Below are positions 19,311 through 24,209 of a stretch of 24,209 nt of DNA, piece after piece; the first letter of the stretch is position 1; each line of letters starts with the position of its first letter. The notes under the pieces are model-generated. The model did not search any database, had not been told where the DNA came from, and worked only from the letters and a program-made list of their open reading frames with translations. The translations under genes and the position numbers were made by a program. Origin of the DNA: Echinostoma caproni (lineage: Eukaryota; Platyhelminthes; Trematoda; Plagiorchiida; Echinostomatidae); contig UZAN01040000.1 of the NCBI GenBank assembly GCA_900618425.1, positions 71,743-95,951 of the forward strand, read 5' to 3'.

Positions 19311-20867
19311 GCCACTGCATTAAAAATTCTTCTCTATTCACATCTATATTATACCAACTTCGGCTGTTCATCATACACTCCGATCACGTGTGACCGTAAA
19401 CTGGAATGATTTCACTGTCATTTTAAGATCTATTGTTGGTGCTACAACACCCGCGGTCTTTTTCATCAAAGAAATAGTAACACGAAAACCACTTCAGAGC
19501 GTGCGCAATTACCCCAGAACCGTTGGTGCTAACAAGTCCATCCGGAGGTTGTGTTCCACACGCGTCACCGTTCCTCGAATTCCCCAGGGGGTATCTAGCT
19601 GTATGTCCTCATTTTCAGTAAATCTGATGAGTTCTAGTTCCCTTCGGGAATTAAATTCTTTTTTTGCATCCAATCCATATCCATTTATCGATTCATCTTG
19701 ACGTGATTCGAACCCTTACCCGGATGAGCGAGGTCAATTACCGTCGGGTTTGTTCATCCGCGTCCAAGGCTCACTCAACCAGTAGTCAAACTCCACTCCA
19801 TCGAGACTTTCATCCTCCCTAGATAACTCACCCAATAAGCACTTTTTCGTCAATGAAGAAATCCTTTCTTTCCGAGTGGACGGATTTTGATAAACCCGGT
19901 TCAATCAGTGACGTGACAACTGAAGCACTAATCACTTTGTGGGGTTCACAGTAGAATGCGACGGAATGCATTCACTTGGAGTTGAATAGATACAGAACCT
20001 ACGGTAACAGAGAAACAAACAACAGCGCGCCTGTGCCTGGTCGTCAAGCTGACTCCACTTCACCCGGTACAACTTCATCAGTCATACTCAGAGTTCTATT
20101 AGCTCCCAAATCGATAGTCACTGTTAGTGCTCGCTTGTGTCGCAGAACTCACCTTCCATAGGAGAAAGGGTCCCTCAAAGCACAAAAAGACGAAGATATA
20201 ATTGAGTTACACCCGGGAAAATCACATACATACAAACGACCGCTAGCAAACATATTGCCTAGAAATGGCAGCTCAGCTGTGTCACTCGGTGCCATCACAT
20301 TGTGCTGGCAAGCCACGGGCAGAGAAAACATGGAAACTTGGCCAGTGGGTTGTGCTGCAGTTCAGTTGATTCGACTCCTCAATCACGGATATTTCGAGGC
20401 ACGAACACATTGAACAATGGTAACCGGCAACCTGCACCTCGCGACGTGACACCGGGAAACATGACCGCAGTGGGATAGAGCGGCGATCGGAAACGGCCTC
20501 AATAAAATTCAGTGTACTGTTTACAGAATAATTTCGTTCCTTTTCCGACTCACACGTAGAAACGCACAGTCAAACCATAAAAGACAGCACCGGCGTGCCG
20601 CATAACAGATGTAAGTTCACCGTCAAGTGTCACTAACGGTTCAGTCCACTCTACTCAATGGCATTCTAACTGATTTTAATCAGAATTAGTGAAAGACAAG
20701 TATCGCACTTATACCGAAACCTGGAAAGTGACACACTAATCGTGAACACTGATAACGGGAATATGTTAACAGTAGAGCTAGTAGAGTGGTAGAGTTAGGG
20801 GAAATGCAATATTTGAACTGAACATTTCTCCTTTTCCACCTTCACGTACATCCATCAGTTCATTCAG
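19311..20867. other. no gene recognised
   Basis: Several short frames occur but none has a recognisable motif. At about 19712, gtgattcgaaccc is a minus-strand B-box-like GGGTTCGAATCAC, similar in setting to those near 3.4 and 7.25 kb, again without a tRNA fold. An AATAAA lies near 20501 without an assignable gene. Confidence 0.45.
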
Positions 20868-21065
20868 CTAATACACTCGGGGGCACCAGTTTTGAGTTTC
20901 GCTTCCATTGGGGTTCATCAACCGTCTCACTCGGGTTTTCAAATCCGGATTCATCGCATCAAAACGTGTCATGGCTGCGCCAACATACTTATTTAGGTCA
21001 TCTTCAGGGACAGTCATTTCTCTTGTCTTGATGGCAAGGAAAGGAGACAGCATACTGTCTGTCAA
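20868..21065 (-). CDS. unassigned open frame, possible exon
   Basis: 65 codons with a protein-like composition (REMTVPEDDLNKYVGAAMTR, then FDAMNPDLKTRVRRLMNPNG). The segment 20890-21050 reads like an amphipathic, charged helical piece. Upstream on this strand a gatttgacag could be a splice acceptor; downstream a ctggtgccc is a weak donor. I cannot name a family. It lies 0.5 kb downstream of RPL37 on the same strand, but nothing shows they are linked. Confidence 0.3.
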   Translation of the reverse strand: MTDSMLSPFLAIKTREMTVPEDDLNKYVGAAMTRFDAMNPDLKTRVRRLMNPNGSETQNWCPRVY

Positions 21066-21530
21066 ATCGTCGGAAGCCCATCATCAATTGGTACACCGTG
21101 AAGGTCAAAACAATTACATTTATCCCACACCCCGACTCCCAGGTTACTGAGTGAAATGCGAATGGACGACAAGAGTAACTGGTAAAGCCGTTGTACACCT
21201 CAACCTCGCTGACATCTGATCTTCCTCAGTACGGCTAACGGCGTAGCAACCTTAGCCGCAACCGATCGCGGGATTTTATCCTTTCATACTCGGTTATACG
21301 TGGTAACCTTCAATGCTTGTTACAAGTGGAAAGGCGCTTGTAACAAGATTATCGAACCACTGTTTGCACAAATTGAAGTATAATTGCCTCGCGTTTACGC
21401 AAAAATCACACTACGCACAACGCCCGTTTATCACAATAGTTACGTTAAATGAAAACCGCGCACTCCCAGATATCAGATTTGCCCCAATGACCAAACTTTG
21501 AAAACAAAGAAACAAGATCAACCGCGGATA
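21066..21530. other. no gene recognised; 3' flank of RPL37
   Basis: No coding motif was found. The segment adjacent to RPL37 is T/GT-rich on the minus strand (ttgatcttgtttctttgttt), as expected downstream of a cleavage site. Confidence 0.5.
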
Positions 21531-21536
21531 TTTATT
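21531..21536 (-). terminator. poly(A) signal AATAAA of RPL37
   Basis: A canonical AATAAA lies 9 nt past the RPL37 stop codon and is followed by a T/GT-rich downstream element. The resulting 3' UTR would be extremely short. Confidence 0.75.
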
Positions 21537-21545
21537 TCACCATAC

Positions 21546-21815
21546 TTAACCGGACTTGACAGGCTTCGGAGGACCGGAGCGGAAACCATGTCTAAATCGC
21601 CTGTGGACACTTTTCAGGTGCAGCATTCTGCCAGTACCTGTTGTGCGTCGACGACGTGCTTTCTCTGACCAGTTATAGCCACGCATCCGAGCACTGGGGT
21701 ACCCACAAGAAGCACATTTCTTCTTTTGAATGTGGAATGCTCTTCGACCACAGCGGCGACACTGGGTGTGGGTTTTGTTCAACCGTTTACCGAACGATGT
21801 AGTACCCTTCGTCAT
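21546..21815 (-). CDS. RPL37: 60S ribosomal protein L37 (eL37)
   Basis: This encodes a small zinc-binding protein of the large cytosolic ribosomal subunit that contacts 5.8S/28S rRNA. The frame is intact: 89 residues starting [18 protein letters not shown]. It has a C-x2-C-x11-C-x2-C zinc ribbon (Cys 19, 22, 34 and 37), the [20 protein letters not shown] block typical of eL37, and a basic tail ending PPKPVKSG. Other eukaryotic eL37 proteins are a little longer. The start is the ATG at 21813-21815 because it begins the conserved N-terminus; an upstream in-frame ATG at 21885 would add 24 unrelated residues across a splice acceptor. No intron interrupts the coding part. No poly-A tract follows, so a processed retrocopy is unlikely. 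It is the one clearly functional conserved gene in the window. Confidence 0.97.
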   Translation of the reverse strand: MTKGTTSFGKRLNKTHTQCRRCGRRAFHIQKKKCASCGYPSARMRGYNWSEKARRRRTTGTGRMLHLKSVHRRFRHGFRSGPPKPVKSG

Positions 21816-21820
21816 TGTAG

Positions 21821-21838
21821 ACTGAAAAACGAAACCAA
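21821..21838 (-). promoter_or_regulatory. splice acceptor just upstream of the RPL37 start
   Basis: On the minus strand, ggtttcgtttttcag ends at 21822, leaving TCTACA before the ATG. This is either the 3' site of a 5'-UTR intron or a spliced-leader trans-splice acceptor, a mechanism known in flatworms. No matching 5' donor exon was identified in the upstream 400 nt. Confidence 0.6.
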
Positions 21839-23660
21839 GGGACAGATGTACACAAAGCTGGAATACAAAAGGGGGCAAGCCAAACATATCGCAACGTATT
21901 TATCTGAAATAGCTGGATGATCACAAGCATACATTTATTTCATCAATCCGCCTAGTTTAACTGCTCGTTCAGACTAATGAAGTGACGTTCCGAGTTTTAG
22001 GCAAGTTACTGAACGATAGCTGTCGATTTCACGTTTGCCTCTGGTACTGAACACAATGCAACTCCCATGCATCTTACGCACTTTCAATTACGGTTAAACC
22101 GGATGTATCCGGTGGTGAATAAACATCCCAAGCCGCGGGGTCGTCAACAATCCGACATTACCACGGGTTATGATTGTGGTGGAGACCCTACTCAATTGAG
22201 TGAAGTGTAACCTATGACTGCAATGAACTACTAGCGAGAACGAGGATCACCGGAATGAGATGAGCAAGCGATGAATTATGTCGTTCAAAAAGGGAATCCC
22301 ATTCGAGTGCAAATCCAAACAAAAAGAAGCTCGGTTGGGATTGCGTTGGATGCGATAACCTGACCATCGTTATCTAGTGATAAACACCTGATAAAAGTGA
22401 AATTCGCTCAACAAGGGATATCTATCCACAATAGAAACAATGAAACCAGTGGTATTTCAGCATCCATCAGTTCGCCGGAAACTAGAAATTATCCTGACAA
22501 GGACGTTGGAACCCTTTTCAGTATTCACGCAGCAGCATAAAGCAGTTTCGCTCTTGCGATAGAATTTAATACTAGTTCGCACTTAAACTAAACGATAGTG
22601 TAATAAGACTTATCGCAGGTACACAATCACAAGTTGGCTACGCATCCGAACTAGCTAACTCCGATCTTTGAAGATACTATTGAAAGACACCCAACCTGTA
22701 CTACCGTGGCCAGAAGTGAAAAATGGAAAGACACTTGAATCACCGTTCGCCTCCAAAAAATCCAACGAAAAAAGGACCGCAAATTAGGGCCGAGACGAGC
22801 TGGGCGTCATATGATCACTTAAACGTGCCATTTTTGACGTTTGATAAAGAGGTAGAGGGTCCAAAGACCGGTGCCCGAATGTTTTGACATTCTAAAAATC
22901 TAGGCTCTGCTACAAAGAGATGTTCAGGAACCGAAAAAAAATCTGGTTATACAGAACGTCGGCAACGAACTGACGAACCTGTGAATAAACTACCAGAGCA
23001 GGAGTATTCACGTCGCGCAGTAAAATTTTAAAGACATTCAGGATGAATATCATATGGAGTGATTTCCAGATATTATCATCCGCAGGTCTTCACGATCAAC
23101 ACGCTGGACCGATGGGCACAACCTAACTGAACAAAATCAAGATGTCGACATGGTTATAAGCTAACAAACCTAACCGCAAAACCACCTCCCCTCCTTCCTT
23201 CGCCTCTAGGCTTCTCTCTTCACTATCCATTTGTATATATTTGCCTCCTCTCACTGGTGATGAGCACCCAAATTTTCCAACAGCATACCGTATCAAAAAC
23301 AAACAGGATAATCAAGATCCAGAAACTGCGCTGGGTCTTAACCGGTGAACTACTCAGGACTTAAAGACGTACCTCTCATAGCTTAAAAATTGCGATACAG
23401 CAAACTGGGGCCTCATGCAACAAGCCCAAAACATAACTGACACTGAACGCAAGGGAGAAACGTACCCGCCACGCCGAATTGCAGGGCCCGCTGGAAGTGT
23501 CGTTTAAACAACAGAATAAGTTCAATAAAAAATTCAAAATTCAAATTTTTAAGTCAAGTTAAATTTCGAATTTCAAAATGCAGGACGTAAGGAGGCCTAC
23601 GCCTGTGAGGTGTTCTGGTAGTAGCGTATTATGTCCTGGGACTGACTCGCCTGCGAGTTC
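21839..23660. other. no gene recognised; includes the upstream region of RPL37
   Basis: No coding exon, RNA gene or repeat family was recognised. The part next to RPL37 should hold its promoter, but no TATA box or named motif can be assigned. An A/T-rich run of aattcaaa variants lies at about 23520-23580. Confidence 0.45.
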
Positions 23661-23666
23661 GTATTT

Positions 23667-23685
23667 AGTTCAGTTCAGTTCAGTT
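23667..23685. repeat. short TTCAG tandem repeat
   Basis: About three and a half copies of the pentamer (agttcagttcagttcag). The same short motif sits at the 3' end of RTE-like copy R5 near 18430, so it may be the scar of a lost LINE tail. Confidence 0.6.
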
Positions 23686-23765
23686 CCAGGACGTTGACGG
23701 CGGTGTGCCAGTTAGTCCAGTTTCTTGCAGCTGTGAGCTCCAGGGATACCCCAATGCTGTGACAG

Positions 23766-24209
23766 ATGGAAGAGGGAGATGAAGAGGAGAACCCCTGCTT
23801 GAAATGGATCTGCCCCAACTGCGTGCAAAGATGTAGGCTGTTGGCAACCCGGGAGATTCGGAAAACTCGTGAATCCATCGACAGCTCCACGATTGTTGCC
23901 GAGGTCACGGTACTGGAGAAGCGGGGAGTTACCCAGGACCAGGATTTCTATAAGGAGCTGACTAGTATTAACGAAAAAATAGAACAAGTTCGCGGCACGA
24001 GAGAGCTGAAACAAAAGACCGAATGGGTTAAAAAGGCTCTGAAGGGGCTCGCTAAACAGTCGAACGTAGCCACCGGCAGAAACCGGAATGTATTAATCAA
24101 GGGGGTGCCAGAACCGTTCCACCCAGAGGCCAAAAAGAGAGACAGAGAAAATCGGCACCACTTAATTAATCTTTTAAGTGTGGCTGACATTCCGGGACAT
24201 GTCACCATT
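23766..24209 (+). CDS. LINE ORF1-like protein, partial (open at window end)
   Basis: An uninterrupted plus-strand frame starts at an ATG (MEEGDEEENPCLKWICPNCV). It contains W-x-C-P-x-C, which looks like the last metal-ligand pair of a PHD or RING-type finger. A charged, helical, probably coiled-coil stretch follows (about residues 45-90, rich in E, K and Q). Next comes NRNVLIKGVPEPFHPEAKKR and RHHLINLLSVADIPGH, the start of an RRM-like ORF1 block as in many non-LTR retrotransposons. A TGA at 23760-23762 separates the frame from a further related segment upstream (CQLVQFLAAVSSRDTPML), so the finger is probably truncated by mutation. It continues past the window. The element may be CR1-like; the clade is inferred. 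Confidence 0.65.
   Translation, partial: MEEGDEEENPCLKWICPNCVQRCRLLATREIRKTRESIDSSTIVAEVTVLEKRGVTQDQDFYKELTSINEKIEQVRGTRELKQKTEWVKKALKGLAKQSNVATGRNRNVLIKGVPEPFHPEAKKRDRENRHHLINLLSVADIPGHVTI

Noticed and set aside
21816..21887. N-terminal extension of RPL37 by 24 residues
   Set aside because: It crosses the splice acceptor, is not part of the conserved eL37 N-terminus, and the internal ATG matches the family start.
1..24209. CRISPR arrays, bacterial operons, rRNA genes
   Set aside because: No regularly spaced direct repeats, ribosome binding sites or rRNA-like sequence. All evidence points to eukaryotic nuclear DNA.

Overview
The window looks like intron-rich, repeat-dense nuclear DNA of a flatworm, most likely a digenean trematode. 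The reasons are the mix of degraded retroelements (Penelope-like elements with GIY-YIG endonucleases, RTE-like and CR1/Jockey-like LINEs), a chain of tiny phase-symmetric exons of the micro-exon gene style known from schistosomes, and an intact eukaryotic ribosomal protein eL37 gene. The genus cannot be fixed from the sequence alone. There is one 699-base assembly gap (10552-11250) and single N bases at 3603 and 15338.

Layout. 1-3160 (+): the 3' part of a previously unlabelled micro-exon gene. Five exons of exactly 51 nt lie at 465, 1955, 2188, 2542 and 2755. Each is flanked by an AG acceptor and a GTAAGT or GTGAGT donor, and all are open in the same phase. A short Cys-rich terminal exon follows (stop at 3155-3157). 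3160-5025: no gene seen. 5025-6630: the 3' tail of an RTE-like LINE (+), then a truncated Penelope-like element (thumb plus GIY-YIG domain, minus strand) bracketed by inverted arms of about 226 nt. 7571-7952 and 15900-16277: two direct copies of an unidentified dispersed repeat. 8631-8945: a long near-perfect inverted repeat (127-nt arms) just past the 3' end of a second Penelope-like element (9144-10324, minus). 10385-10551: an RTE-like fragment running into the gap. 13461-15724: two more RTE-like LINE pieces (minus), one carrying RT motifs A, B and a mutated C. 16440-18424: a broken CR1/Jockey-type LINE (+) with endonuclease and RT remnants, ended by a further RTE-like tail (18425-18840, minus). 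18999-21065: two unassigned open frames. 21531-21821: the intact RPL37 gene (minus). 23766-24209: ORF1 of another LINE (+), open at the window end.

Only RPL37 and the micro-exon gene look like functioning host genes. The rest is a layered graveyard of retroelements, nearly all with frameshifts or stops. The most novel item is the micro-exon cassette gene. Next are the two inverted-repeat structures attached to the Penelope-like elements.
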